NCBI RefSeq assembly: GCF_019059575.1
Contig: NW_024881962.1
Location: 459,569-523,568 of the forward strand
Source: Amphibalanus amphitrite
Taxonomy: Eukaryota; Arthropoda; Thecostraca; Balanomorpha; Balanidae
DNA length: 64,000 nucleotides
Reading direction: 5' to 3'
Both the position numbers and the translations under genes were made by a program. The notes beneath the pieces are model-generated. The model saw nothing but the letters and a program-made list of their open reading frames with translations, searched no databases and was not told the DNA's origin. Of this stretch, positions 20,601-32,600 are shown in pieces; position 1 is the first letter of the stretch; the number at the start of each line of letters is the position of its first letter.

Positions 20601-23600
20601 GTATTTGGTCCGACGTTTGATACGGATCACACGGACGCCTCACGGGCGGGCCTGTGTTAGTTTGTCGGTCAAGAACTGCAGCGCCAGCAGTGTGATCGTG
20701 TATTCCGACTGCTGACCAGGCCAAACGGTGCAGCAAGGCCCCAGGGATATCAAGATGTCGATTAGTTGTGTCTGGCCAGGCTCCGTTTGTGTTGCTAAGG
20801 CGACGGTGCGAAAAGCAAGCTGTGCCTCGTAAATGCCAGTGGTTGCATCATGTTTGAAATAAATTTATTAAATTGTGTGAAAGTCTCTATTACTACGTTT
20901 TCGCTCTTAAAAATCGAGCGGACTCTTCTCAAAATATGAAAGCTGTTTAACAAATGGCTCATTGTAGGATCGCTTTGTTTTGCCGACTTGCCGTCCTTTG
21001 AACGGCGAAATGGCAAAATCCTCTGCAGCGCGAGAGTGGTCAGTCTCCATCTGGCATTCCCGTCGTTTCCTCGACCACCATTCCTATCAGCCGGTAAACC
21101 GGTTAGCACCGAACCAGCGGATGTCACTTCCTGTTCCAGCTTTGCAGGCTAACTCATGCTTTACATGTTGTGTAGAATTAGCATTATTAGTTAATTTTAA
21201 GAAACGGAGTGGTCTACCGTGGCGTGGTTGTGACGAAAATAGCCAGTTTTCATTCTGTTCAACATGCATTCGAAAATTAGTCACATGTGTTCAAGGGCGA
21301 CTTTACAAACAACCGTCTTGGGCATATCACTGTATCATTTTCTGTATGGTGCATCTGTGATCTGCTTGTACCCTGGTCTGCAACACTTACTCCGAATGTG
21401 GTCAGTGGCCACTCTAGTCTACTACACTCACTGTAGAAGCAAACTGGCTTGTTTCTCGTAGCTCTCCGGTCTCGCTGCACAATGCGTCCTGAGCCTGGTC
21501 TACCTGGCCTGATCTATCGTCGACAAAAAAAAAAAAAACATAAGCTCAGCTTTGAATTATTTCGCTCATCTGACCACGTCATTATTCGATTTGTTTTGGC
21601 GCTATAACATCGTCCGTTTTCGTTCCTTTTCACTCTTCTAACTATGCCGATGCCACGTTTTTTCAGCCGGATGTGTGGAAGGAGCTGCTTCTCGCGGTCA
21701 TCGGAGAACAGTTTGACGATTTCGTCGCCGAGGATGACGATATTTGTGGCGTGTCCATTTCGGTGAGTGATGAGTGTTCACCGGCGCTGGGTGGGCGCCT
21801 GTCAACTCTCCGTCAGTGGGAGCTGATAAAAGTCGGGTTATCGATGTTAAGAGTTGATAACAGGATTGCTAGCTGCGCAACATTACCTATATTTACTGCG
21901 CAAGTGTAGTAGGTATCAGTCACAAAGTATGTCTGTTATACCATAAAGACATAGAGACCATTGTTTGCTCGATTAGTCATTATATTCTTCCCGATAAAGG
22001 GTTCATAGAGTCCTGACATTGACGTACAAAGACACAAGTCCCAGTCTGTGCCAACCGAATCGAGATTTTTTTGGTAACGAACAAAATAGAAAGAACATAC
22101 ATTGGACCATATTTTTCCCGATGCCGGACTGTTGATGCTTGAAAGCTTTAATGAACGTTTCTATGCTATGAAATCTACCAAAAAAATATTCATGTGTGTA
22201 GTATGTGTTTGATGCTTAGTGTTACTGTTTATATGACGTTCCTTCAGATTCGTGAGCGAGACGACCTTATCCAGATCTGGAACACAAACGCCGCTAGGCA
22301 CGAGGAGGCCAAGGTGGTGGAAAAGGTCAGGTCGCTCCTACCCGGCGTCAAGTTCTCCGCCATCTTCTACAAACGTGAGTGCTCGACACTGCTGCCTCAG
22401 TTGTTCATTATTGTTTGTGTTACTGATTAAAACAGTATCGACTGTAAGTCACATTTTTATGTTCGTTTATGATTGAGATCGGCTTAGTACTTGATTACGA
22501 GCGAGCGAGCGCAGCGAGCGAAGTGAGTCTTTTCAATATAACGGAAAAATCTCAGTATGAGCGGCCCGGCCCGGCCCGGCCCAGCCCGGCCCGGCCCGGC
22601 CTGTAACGCTTTTGAGAGGCTTATATCTCAGCAACCGCTGGACCGAATGGCCTGCGGTCTTTTTTGCTGGGTAGCCCCATCCCTTCTACCCCGTAATTGA
22701 CTACTTTTGATACATCTCAGTGACCGCCGTGGCACGTGCCACGTGAAAAGTCAAGGGTGTTCAAGCAGTTTTGCAAAAGTAATGATTTTGAGAGGCCCAT
22801 ATCTCAGCAGCGGCTTGAGCGATTGTCTTGCGGTCATTTTTATAGGGTAGCTGCATCCCTTCTACCAAAGATCGGATACTCTTCATCTATGTGAGTGACC
22901 CCCGCTGCACGTGCAAAATACAACAATAAGAGGTGCCAAATTTGTTCCCATTTCAGTAACTCGGTAATTACTGGGGCGATTTCGCTGAAACTTGGCATAC
23001 AGGTAGGCACCCACCAGGCAATGCATTCCCATGTGTTGCGGTTAGGGTGCTACTGCACGTGCGCACGTGCAGGGGGCGTTTCCAGATCTCGAGAACGGCT
23101 GGGCCGATTGCGCTCAAATTTGGTACACGGTTGGGGACCGGTTCGTAGGGTGCCGTGCAACAGTCATTTTGGACCCCGTTTGCACGTGCGCACGTGCAGA
23201 ATGCCGCTTCCAGATCTCAGGAACGGCTGGGCCGATTGCGTTCAAATTTGGTACACCGCTAGCGACCGGTTAGAAGGGTGCTTTGCGCAAGCCCGTTGGA
23301 AGTGCCCTCTCGCCCGTCCGCACGTGCAGGGCTCACTATCTCGCTCGCTCGTTCTTCGCCCAAAAGGCGTTTTACTGGTTTTATGACTTGCCTTCATTAG
23401 TCGTTAGCGGCTTCATTGGACACAACCAACTCATTGGCTACCAATAAGTGATAAGCTGAAATCAGTAAGTCTGATTGAACTTGGAATTATTACCAGAATG
23501 TCGCAATGATTGCTAAATCACCAAGAAAATTTAATCGCAGTCACCTCAGCCAATAATTACGGGAGTTCGTTCCAATTATTGTTATACGATGACGGGGATC

Positions 23601-24046
23601 GTTTTTAGCGTGACTTCCGTTTCATAAAGAAATGGAACGTTTCAGCATTTGTTGTCTTATAAGCGACAGTCTCTTGATCAATAGTATAGCGCGCTTGGCT
23701 ACACGCTGAGGAGCCTGTATGCTGAGGCTGCACGCTACCCGGACAGCTGTAATTGCTAATTTACCTGTCGAGGCGCTTTCCTGATCAGGATCCCAGAATT
23801 ACTTTTTCGGCCCTTCATATAATGATGAAATGAGTTGATAAACGAATGAATGTATGAATGAATGGATAAATGAATAAATGAATGAATATATGGCTGAAAA
23901 AAGAATGGATAGGATTCAGGTTCAGATTTAAGTTGAAGGTCAGCAATGTAGAAAAGTGAAAACGATCATTGATCTAAGCTTTGACGCCCTGCTCCACTCC
24001 CTCCCCAGGTCACGAAACTCACCACGCGTTCGAAGGCAAGAAATAG
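17495..24046 (+). CDS. EIF4E3: eIF4E3, class III cap-binding protein, 5 coding exons
   Basis: eIF4E3 is the class III relative of the mRNA cap-binding factor eIF4E and usually competes with it. The exons 17495-17655, 18499-18727, 21667-21762, 22248-22374 and 24009-24046 join in phase to give 216 residues. Family marks are [25 protein letters not shown] (68-84), the cap-pocket Trp110 in [28 protein letters not shown] (133-146), the class III signature GVSISIRERDD, and the ending HHAFEGKK. Relative to vertebrate eIF4E3 as I remember it, the first cap-stacking position is Tyr64 instead of Cys. Intron 4 carries an E-box-palindrome repeat element; intron 1 carries degenerate TAACGTAG repeats. Confidence 0.95.
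17840..18460. repeat. Degenerate TAACGTAG repeats in eIF4E3 intron 1
   Basis: Two blocks (about 17,840-17,990 and 18,290-18,450) are dense in CGTAACG, CGTAGC and GTAACGTAG words on both strands. They flank about 300 bases of unique DNA. They look like the edges of one repeat element or an expanding short motif. Confidence 0.5.
18499..18727 (+). CDS. EIF4E3: eIF4E3 exon 2
   Basis: Acceptor CCGCCAG, donor TCG|GTGAGT. It encodes [16 protein letters not shown] through [14 protein letters not shown], the part holding both cap-sandwich positions. Confidence 0.93.
18728..21666. other. eIF4E3 intron 2, no further feature
   Basis: A 2.9-kb intron. All frames are short and show no family resemblance. 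A poly(A) run of 14 lies near 21,525. Confidence 0.5.
21667..21762 (+). CDS. EIF4E3: eIF4E3 exon 3
   Basis: Acceptor TTTTTTCAG, donor TCG|GTGAGT. The 32 codons [16 protein letters not shown] to CGVSIS are the best-conserved block of the family. Confidence 0.93.
22248..22374 (+). CDS. EIF4E3: eIF4E3 exon 4
   Basis: Acceptor TTCCTTCAG, donor AAAC|GTGAGT. It encodes [15 protein letters not shown] to [10 protein letters not shown], ending in phase 1. Confidence 0.92.
22490..23378 (+). mobile_element. E-box-palindrome repeat element, copy A (Helitron-like end)
   Basis: It starts in GAGCGAGCG-rich DNA and ends in CTCGCTCGCTCG, a hairpin CGCCCAAAAGGCG (23357-23369) and then CTGG before T. Inside are diverged units of about 130 bases, each reading roughly ATCTC(A/G)NAACGGCTGG(A/G)CCGAT and then TCAAATTTGG, punctuated by the 18-bp palindrome at 23054-23071 and 23181-23198 (TGCACGTGCGCACGTGCA). 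An inverted partner lies at 25099-25785. A 3' hairpin followed by CTRR and T is the Helitron 3' signature, so a non-autonomous Helitron is possible. No reading frame is convincing. Confidence 0.55.
23822..23892. repeat. GAAT/TGAA tetranucleotide tract
   Basis: Imperfect repeats of GAATGAAT and AATAAATG lie in eIF4E3 intron 4, just before the terminal exon. Confidence 0.7.
24009..24046 (+). CDS. EIF4E3: eIF4E3 exon 5 (terminal)
   Basis: After acceptor CTCCCCAG, the two bases GT complete an Arg codon; then [11 protein letters not shown] and TAG. The HHAFEG ending matches vertebrate eIF4E3, which supports this tiny exon strongly. Confidence 0.88.
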
Positions 24047-25098
24047 AGCTCTGAGAAAGTCCAAACCACTCTGCTGCTACCAGCTTCCAGTTGTGCCAGG
24101 TCACTGGGTGACCCCGGCGACCTTTGGGTCAATGACCTTCAGCCGTCGTGACCGACTATATAACGGCCAGACTCGCCTTCCCTGCGGGCCAGGAGCCGGG
24201 GTCAAGGGTCAGGGCTCGCTGCAGTGACCTTCAGATGAGTAATCGTTGGGTCAGATGATGTGAGTGAAAGGCATGTATGCGAGAGTGAAGTGAGACGAGT
24301 AACCGGTGTTGTAGCTGCTTGATTCTGCCTCGTGTGCTTGTTTGACAGAACATATGAGCTATTTTTATATGAAAGAGCGATCCAGGTCCGATGGAGAACA
24401 TGTCTGTAGGGCATGTACGTTGAATACGGGATGCTTAGAAGAGTTGGTAGGTGACGATGCCGCGCCCTGTTTGCTAGTAACTGTTTTCTGATTGGTTTCT
24501 TCCGCTCCTGTCTTACGGTTGGGGCTGCATATCTTTCAGTACCCCAACTTTCATCAGATGGTGTTCATGGGTTGAATGGTAGGATCGAGAGGCGGTAGGA
24601 TTGAGTGCCAGTGGAATGTGATTTATTTTTGTCTAACCTAACCTAACCCATTCAGCCGCGTACATTTGTTACATCCTACCGCTCTTGGAATAGCACAAGC
24701 TATGCATTATGCAATCTACTTAACATTGACTCTGATCGCCCTTCAATATTCGAAGTCTTAAGTCTGATTAACAGCTGGTTCTGCACCGCTCTTTGCGTTG
24801 ATTTTACGTGCTAGACTGATAAAGTGGGATTACAAAGTATTACACAAGATACGCAAAATTTATAGGCTGACAGCGGTTTGAAACTCGCGAGTTAAAGACA
24901 TATTTGATATATTCTTTGTGATCTGGGTGCCTACTTATTGATCAGTGCAATTATCAGCTGATCCAAACAGCCTCTCATTCTTCATTCATCGGCATTCTCG
25001 TATGAAAGCGAACTGTAATTTTGCTAATTAATATTTCATAATGCTACAGCTGGTGCCACATTTTCGTTTGTTGATCTCCAGTGATAGGTACCCTAAAA
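24047..25098. other. Region downstream of eIF4E3, no feature recognised
   Basis: This contains the eIF4E3 3' flank. I see no clear AATAAA close to the stop, no conserved frame and no repeat. Confidence 0.45.
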
Positions 25099-25785
25099 CC
25101 AGTATAACGCCTTTTGGGGCGACTAACGGAGCGAGCGAGAGGGTGGGCCTTGCACGTGCGAAATTTCGAGGGGGTACCTCCAACTGACTTGTGCACGGCA
25201 CCTTACTTACCGGTCTCTAGCGATGTGCCAAATTTGAGCACAATCGGCCCAGCCGTTCTCGAGATCTGGAAGCGACACCCTGCACGTGCGCACGTGCAAA
25301 ATGGGTCCCAACTGACTTGTGCACGGCACCCTACTAACTGGTCCCTAACCGTGTTCCAAATTTGAGCGCCATCGGTCCAGCCGTTCTCGAGATCTGGAAA
25401 CGCCCCCTGCACGTGCGCACGTGCAGCAGCACCCCAACTCTGGCACATGGATATGCAGTGCCTAGTGGGTGCCTACCTACATGCCAACTTTCAGCGCAAT
25501 CGGCCAAGTAGTTACCGAGATATTGCAACAATTGCAAAACTGACACCTCTTCGCTTTGCACGTGGCACGTGCATAAGGGGTCACCCACATGCATCGAGAA
25601 TAGTCCAATACTTGGTAGAAGGAATGAAGCTACCCTACAAAAATTACCGCGTGTAAATCGGTCAAGTGGTTGCTGAGATATAAGCCTCGCAAAAGCGTCC
25701 GCACGGCCGGCCGCTCATACTCAGAAATTTCCGTTAATCTAAGGAAAGACTTCGCTCGCTTCGCTCGCTCCGTAACTAGCTCCGA
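25099..25785 (-). mobile_element. E-box-palindrome repeat element, copy B (inverted)
   Basis: Read on the minus strand it matches copy A in order: GAGCGAGCGAAGCGAGCG start, GGAAATTTCTGAGTATGAGCGG, the CGGTAACTACTTGGCCGATT and CGAGAACGGCTGG(A/G)CCGAT units, two 18-bp TGCACGTGCGCACGTGCA palindromes (25281-25298 and 25408-25425), then CGCCCCAAAAGGCG, TTATACTGG and T. The shared hairpin and CTGG ends in two independent copies define the terminus. Confidence 0.55.
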
Positions 25786-28655
25786 CCTACGTTCAAGCTC
25801 CAAGCAGTGTTGAGTTCCACACGCATGCATTTGTGAACAAATGCCCATAGATCGTGTTCAGAGCGGTTGACATGCTCTCTTAGAATATTGAATCGTTCCT
25901 TGCCAAGGCTCTGGATGAGTCGTTATAGCACGAATCAGTGGCTGTTTGTGTGCGGATTTCGTCCCACGGTACCGATCACATCTTGAGATTTGCGACGATC
26001 CGCGCTGCCGTTGGTGTTTGCTGCCGGTCTTGTCTCGGACAATCTGTGCACATCGCTACATGTCGTTAACCCCTCTAACGTCATCGGCTAACATCGGGCG
26101 GATGCGTCAGATTGAATGCTCCGGGCCCAGTCCCGTTTGCAGAGCACGGCGTGCGAGACGGGCCGGTCGCCGCCCGAGCAGCGGCCTTGACGGGACCGGT
26201 CTGTGTCCACTGCGTGACTGACCTGTACGTGACCGGCTGTCGGTACAAGACGGGCGGTGCCGTCTTTCATGAGAGCGATGTAACGCGGCGTCCGCCCTTC
26301 GCTGGGTGTTGCCAGAGACATGCGTTGAGAGGATCATGTTGAGTGCGTTGCGCTCAGAGCGGGTCCGAGCTGTGTAATGCTTGGGGGCTTTGTTAGCAGG
26401 CTGAGACGGTCGCCAGTTGTCGGATGGTGAGACGAGAGGATATGATTAGTTCCTGTCGCTCGTGCTATGCCAGATGTCGCTTCGCTCAACGTTTGTTGGT
26501 GTCGCTTTGTGTGTTGCCTAGCCAGCTGGGTTTTGTATTCGATGAACGACCTAACGTGGCGATGTGCTCGATTTTAGCTTGCTTTTACTGAAGAACGTGA
26601 TCTTTTGTTGGCTCAGAATCGTAACGTACGTTTGTCGTCGTTTTGTGAGGATTGATATCTGTTCAAAGTTAGTTATTTCCGTGCAATTTGAATGATCGAC
26701 AAACGCCAGTAGACGTTGTGATGGCAAAAGTCCTTGCGATTAGTTTCTACGAAACAGCTGACTGCGCCAGCTTCCATATTCTGTCCACCTGTGACCCTGT
26801 ATGCTTAATGTTTATGTCTCTAACATGCCAAATCAAAACGAATCGCTTGACATCGCCACGGAAAGCTTGTAGCTGCGATTATCTTGTGTAGCGTGTTCGA
26901 TCTGTTTAAGCTGGGCCCTCGACTGGTACCACCAGACCGTTGTTGGCGATGAAGATGCTACTTACGGCGTCCCCCGCGCGAGAGCTAGCTGTTAGAAGGC
27001 TTCGGTCGTTATCTATGTGCGATGACCTGTTACTGTGCCGATTTACAATGAGCTGAGGGCGTTTACCTGGTAGGGGATGCCACATATTAGTGCTAACGCT
27101 GGCTCCGTTGTGCCGGCTAACGGCAGGGGCAAGGCCAAGATAAAAATGCCAACGTTAGACGAGAGAAATGGTATGCTAGCCAAGAGTATATCAAACATGC
27201 TGTGAAGACATGCTATGCACATGTGAATTTTCGATGTAGGTACAATATTCGCAATATATGATATGCGTACAAGAAATGTGTATTTTGGTGGATGAGTCCG
27301 ACGAGTAGTAAAGGAATATTGAGTCCGACCCCTGATGGCTCCGACCCCGCTCGCTGGGATCCCTCCCCCCCCCGGGACGTACAATGTTCAGAGCAGGCTT
27401 TTTGTCAAGCATCATATGGAACTGGATCCATCCAAGCCAGGGTCCATCCATGCCGGAATCGAAATGAGAAACACCACTAGCCATGTGAAAGGCGAGCGTG
27501 AAGTGATCACTTCAAGTTGGAGTTAATTGGTAGCACAAGTTGGTAGCATTTCATCGTGCTCTTTATAACCTGCTTGCGGCAATCAGAATTCGCGTAAAAA
27601 TTACACTGTTCGCGGTTTCTTATTCTAATCATGGTTGCTAGGCAACGCCCCAACGAGGGGCTAGTTTACCGCAAGTTGCCTGACAACTTGTTGTCTTCTT
27701 TTTTCTCCGTTTTGAGAGGTCATATCAAAGAACACCATTCTCATGGTAAATATCTCCGGGACGTTTGTGTGTGGTTTATTCATCTTTTATTTTGTAATTA
27801 ATTTAATCAAGGGTTCGGTGTTTTGTATACCCTGTGCTCCACCCAAAAATCCCTTGAAGAGTTTTTTTTTTTTACATGGCCAAGGATACAAAGGTAAGCA
27901 TTTATCTTTTTTCAGCCATTTGACACGCCAAGCCAAGGGCCTAACTTGAAATGGACTTGAATAAACCTGTGGAATGTGGATGCCATGCTCCGAAATCCCA
28001 AGTCCCGACAATTCCTCTAAATATAGGTTGAAAGGCACACCCACCCAATGTAGCCTGAGACCCAAAAGCAGACTTTCAGCAGATAGTATTAAGTTGCAGA
28101 CTCAGCAGAGAGCTGTTGATAAAAGTCACTTATTTTCTGTGGTTCGGTTCCCGTCATATGTTGATATCCAACCTTATCGGACTGCTTACTTCTGTAAATA
28201 CATTGTTTTAGTCACTCCTTTGGTTGCCTGTAAGCTTCTCGTCTACATACAAATTTTTATCCTGCGCCACTACCTTTCTCCGCATTCCACCTAAACCTAA
28301 ACAAGAGTACTGGATGGGGCTATCATATCATGTTCTGTAACACTGGGCTAGGTAGGTAAGTACTTGCAGTACTTGGGGAAGGAATTCAAATTCAAGTGCT
28401 CTCTGACTCAAGGTGACATATATTGCTTTTGCCAGTTTTAGATGTTATGCTAAACTTTCAACCAAACTACATTAGGTATACCTACCCTAGGATTACATAT
28501 GTTGTCTGCTTTTTGTTTTATACATTATTTGATCATGAGATTGAGATATGACAAAAGTAAAACAGAAATCATGTAGATCATGGGTCACCTCAGCCCTCAG
28601 GTAAAGTGATTTTCAAGAGTAGGTAGGTACTTATTTTGAAAAAAGGAGTACTTAC
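25786..28655. other. Gene-poor region before the retrotransposon
   Basis: Only short frames without family resemblance. A C-run lies near 27,364. The segment flanking the insertion contains scattered GTAGGTA words. Nothing else can be supported. Confidence 0.5.
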
Positions 28656-28890
28656 TGTGGTGTCGCGAGCTGCTCCCCCCTGCCCCGGGGCCTGGCGACG
28701 CCATTTGCTCCCCCCTGCCCGGGGGCCTGGCGACGCCACTGGCGGCGCCGGCGCGCAGACGCGGGGTTCGAGAGAGTCGGCCGCCGGCCCGCGCGGGGTG
28801 CGGTTGCGGTAGTAGCGATCGGTGTTTGGCGCTCTGGGAAGTTTAACGCAATGCGGCTTTGGTTGTGAATAAAGAACTCACGTTATAACA
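28656..28890 (+). repeat. 5' LTR (235 bp)
   Basis: It begins TGTGGTGTCGCG and ends GTTATAACA. It contains two near-copies of a CTCCCCCCTGCC-x-GGGCCTGGCGACGCCA unit and, near its end, an AATAAA signal (28868-28873). Confidence 0.95.
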
Positions 28891-29626
28891 TCCTGGCGAC
28901 GAGGATCAGATCAAGGTGAAGCCTTGGAGCTGTGATTGCGAGTGATGGCGAAACGGGCTAGTGATCAGTGCGCGGTGGTCAGCGAGGGCGGGCAGGCCAC
29001 GGACGGTGAGGGCGCAAACGTTGCTTAGTACGAATGCTTAGTGCTTAGTATTGCTTAGTATTTTTATTTTCGCGCTGCTGCTGGTAGTGTGCCTGTCGCG
29101 CGGCGGCCGTTGTCCCGGCAGGGTTTCCCATGTGATCGCCGAAATTCGTGGCGGCCATGATGCCTCGGCAGTGTGGCGTGCGTGGCGCATGCGTCGGCGT
29201 GCTGCACGCTGATTGGTCGGCCGGGGGTGACGCGCAGCTGTGGCAGCGCGTGTGATTGGCCGATCGGTGCGGCGGAGAGGGCCTCAATGCGGTTTGAGGC
29301 GCCTGGTCCCCGAAGCGGGTAATTTCGGCGGGGAGCTGGCGCGCGGCCGGGCGGTGTGGGGCGAGTGCGCATGCGCGCGCGGTGACGTGCGTGTGACGTC
29401 ACTACCACGTGACGCCCCCGTCGAGAAAAGCGCGGGAAACCGCAGCTGCAGCGCCAAGTACGGGCGCAGGGCGGCGCGGTGAGCGGTGACCGGCGCGGTG
29501 AGTGGTGACCGGCCGGGTGAGCGGTGACCGGCCGGTGTGAGCGGTGACGCCCGGCTGCGGGCCGACCGGTGGAGCGGCGGCGAGCCGACCGGCGGAACGA
29601 CGTGCTGGTGAGAGCGCGGCGGCACG
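28891..29626 (+). other. Retrotransposon 5' leader
   Basis: The untranslated leader holds four GCTTAGTA words (about 29,022-29,060) and tandem GGTGAGCGGTGACCGGC-like units (about 29,477-29,550) before the gag start. These may be packaging or structural signals, which is a guess from position. Confidence 0.5.
28894..28906 (+). other. Primer-binding site, tRNA-Ser (GCU) type
   Basis: TGGCGACGAGGAT starts three bases after the 5' LTR. It is complementary to the 3' end of animal tRNA-Ser(GCU), ATCCTCGTCG plus CCA, over 13 bases as I recall that tRNA. The tRNA assignment is from memory. Confidence 0.75.
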
Positions 29627-32600
29627 ATGGATCCAACGGGGATGCAGATAGTGTCTGCGGTGCCGTACCGTCCAGGCACGGACTTTGAAAAGTGGCTCCG
29701 GGCATTGGAGCGGTATATGATCGCTGTTGACATTCAAGGGCCGGCGAGACGGTGTGCAGTCCTGTTGCACCTGGTGGGTCCGGACCTCGCCGATGTCAGC
29801 GATTCACTGCCTGAGGAAGACGCCGAGAGACAGGGAGAAGACGAGTTTGCTCGCCTGAAAAGGAAGCTAACACGGTATCTGGTGCCGAAGAATAATGTGG
29901 TGGCGGAGAGAGGAAAGTTTCAAGGGATGACAATGGAGCAGGAAGAGAGCCTGGAGGAGTTCCTGGGCAGACTACGGACGCAAATCCTGCGCTGCGGCTA
30001 CGAGCCGGCGCAGGTGGACCGAGAGTTGAGAGACCGATGCGTCCTGGGCAGCCGAGGTGAGCTGCAGAGGAAGCTGGTCCGGGAGGCGGCGCTAAAGGGT
30101 GACGACCTCTCTCTGGAGGACGTCCGGCGGACGGCACGGGCGCACAGGGACGTGATGGATCTGACGACGCGGCTGTCCGGGGCGCCGGCGCCGGCCGAGA
30201 CGGACGGGGAGGCAGTTCACCTGGTGCGACGCCCGCAGCGGACGGAGAGGGTCAGGCCGACCGAGCCCCCGGGGCCAGGCACGTGCTTCCGCTGTGGCGG
30301 CCGGGGCCACTGGCGGCGCCACTGTCCCAGCGCGCAGTCGCGGCAGGCCGGCGCGCGGCCCCGGCAGGACGGTGCGCAGCCCCGGCAGGACGGCGCGCGG
30401 CCCCGGCAGGACGGCGCGCGGCCCCGGCAGGACGGTGCGCAGCCGCGGCAGGACGGCGCGCGGCCATGGCGGGCCGGCGCGCCGCGCTGCTATCGGTGCG
30501 GAGAGCGTGGGCATCTGCAGCGAGACTGCGGCACACAGCGAACCGGCGTAAAGCTGGTTGAGGACGGCGACCAGGCTGACTGGCAAGTCGGCGCCGTGCA
30601 GCCAGCCGCAGCCGAGTGGGCGACGGTCAGGGTGAACGGCCAGGAGTTCACCATGCTGATCGACACTGGCTCACCGGTGACTATAATCAGCGCGGAGACT
30701 CACATCCCCGGTCTGACGCTGCGGCCGAGTGAGCTGCACCTCACGTCATTCACCGGCCAGCAAATCCGTCTGCGAGGCGAGGCCGACGTCAACGTGGAGA
30801 CGGACGGCCGAGCGACACGGCTGCGACTCGTCGTGTCCGACATGGGCTCTCACCGACCTCTCATGGGACGAGAGTGGATCAAGGCGCTGAGGACGGCGTC
30901 GGGTCTGGAGACGCTGAACGTGTGCCCGGTGGCGACTCAGCCGACGCTGAAGGAGGTGATGGACAAACACCGTGAGGTGTTCAAAGAAGAACTGGGCAGA
31001 ATCCCGGTGAAGGTGGCGCTCAGACTGAAGGAAGGCGCCAAACCGGTCTATCGACGCGCCAGACCGGTGCCGTTTGCGCTACAGCAAGATATCGAGCGGG
31101 AGCTCGACAAGTGGCTGGATCAAGGGATCGCCGAGAAGGTGCCTCCTGGACCCTTCTCCGGATGGGGTACGCCGCTCGTACCCATCCCCAAGAAGGACGG
31201 CGTGCGGCTGTGCGCGGACTATCGGATCACGGTGAACCCGCAGCTGCAGCCTATGAAGTATCCGATGCGCACGCCGGAGGAGCTATTCGCCAGCATCCGA
31301 GGGAAAAAGTTCTGCAAGCTGGACTGCAGGAACGCCTATCTCCAGTGCGAGCTGGACGAAGAGAGCCGAGAGATGACCACCGTGACCACACACCGTGGTG
31401 CGATGCGGATGAACCGTCTCCCGTACGGGATCAGCACCTGTGGAGCGCAGTTCCAGGCGATCATGGACCAGGTGCTGGATGGTCTTCCAGGAGTCGTCTG
31501 TTACCTGGACGACGTGCTGATCGGCGCCGACAGTGACCGTGAGCTGATGGACAGGCTGGACCGGGTGCTGGAGCGGCTAAAGGACAACGGCGTCCGCCTC
31601 AAGAAAGAGAAGTGCCAGTTCGGAGTCCGAGAAGTGGTGTATCTCGGTTGGCGACTGTCTGAGGCGGGTCTGCGCCCGGTGCAAGAGAAGACGGCGGCCG
31701 TCACAGCAGCACCTGACCCTCGGAACGTGCAGGAGCTGCGATCTCTGATCGGGTCAGTCAGCTATTATCAGCGGCTGCTGCCCAACCTGTCTACCGTGCT
31801 AGCGCCGCTCTACGCGCTACTGAAGACGGGCGTCAAATGGGCATGGACGGCGGAGTGCGCCGCGGCAGTGCGCCGTGTGAAGGACATGCTGTCCACGGCG
31901 CCGGTCCTGATGCGGTACGACCCCGTGCTGCCGCTGCGGCTCGTCACGGACGCCAGTGCGACAGGCGTCGGAGCGGCTCTGATGCAAGTGACGCCCGAGG
32001 GGCTCGAGAGGCCGGTACAGTACGCCTCCCGAACGCTCACTCCGACGGAGAGGAAGTACGCCCAGGTGGAGAGGGAAGCCGCAGCCGTCTCGTTCGGAGT
32101 GCGGCGGTTCCACCAGTTCCTGTTTGGTCGGCCGTTCACCCTGGTGGTCGACAACAGGACGCTCTCCAGGATCCTGAACCCGGACCGTGAGCTGCCCTCT
32201 CTGGCGGCGGCTCGCATGCAAAGGTATGCGCTGCAGCTCGCGGCGTACCAGTACAAGATCGAGCTGCGCCGGACGGAGGACATGAGGCTGGCGGACACGA
32301 TGTCCCGTCTGTCGGTGCCGGACGAGGCGGAGAACCGGCTGTCGGCAGAAGAGGAGGCGGCGTACGGCGGAGGCGGCGTAATGTTCATCGCCGAACAGGG
32401 GCCGTGTCTGACCGCGCAGCAGATAGCAGTGGCCACGCGCCGAGACCCGGTGCTCGCCCGCGCTCTGGCGGCGGTGCGATCGGGCTGGCCGGCGGTGGTG
32501 GACCCGGACCTGGCTCCCTTCAAGAATCGCCGAGAGGAGCTGACGACCGAGGCCGACTGTCTGCTCTGGGGCGGCCGAGTCGTCATCCCGAGCAACCTGC

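Noticed and set aside
22895..23386. 163-codon frame over the E-box repeat
   Set aside because: It arises from tandem non-coding units. The repeated [18 protein letters not shown] text reflects the DNA repeat, and the other copy does not keep the frame.
27191..27484. Possible degenerate SINE or retro-fragment
   Set aside because: It has weak similarity to the end of the SINE at 14322, but no pol III boxes or borders.
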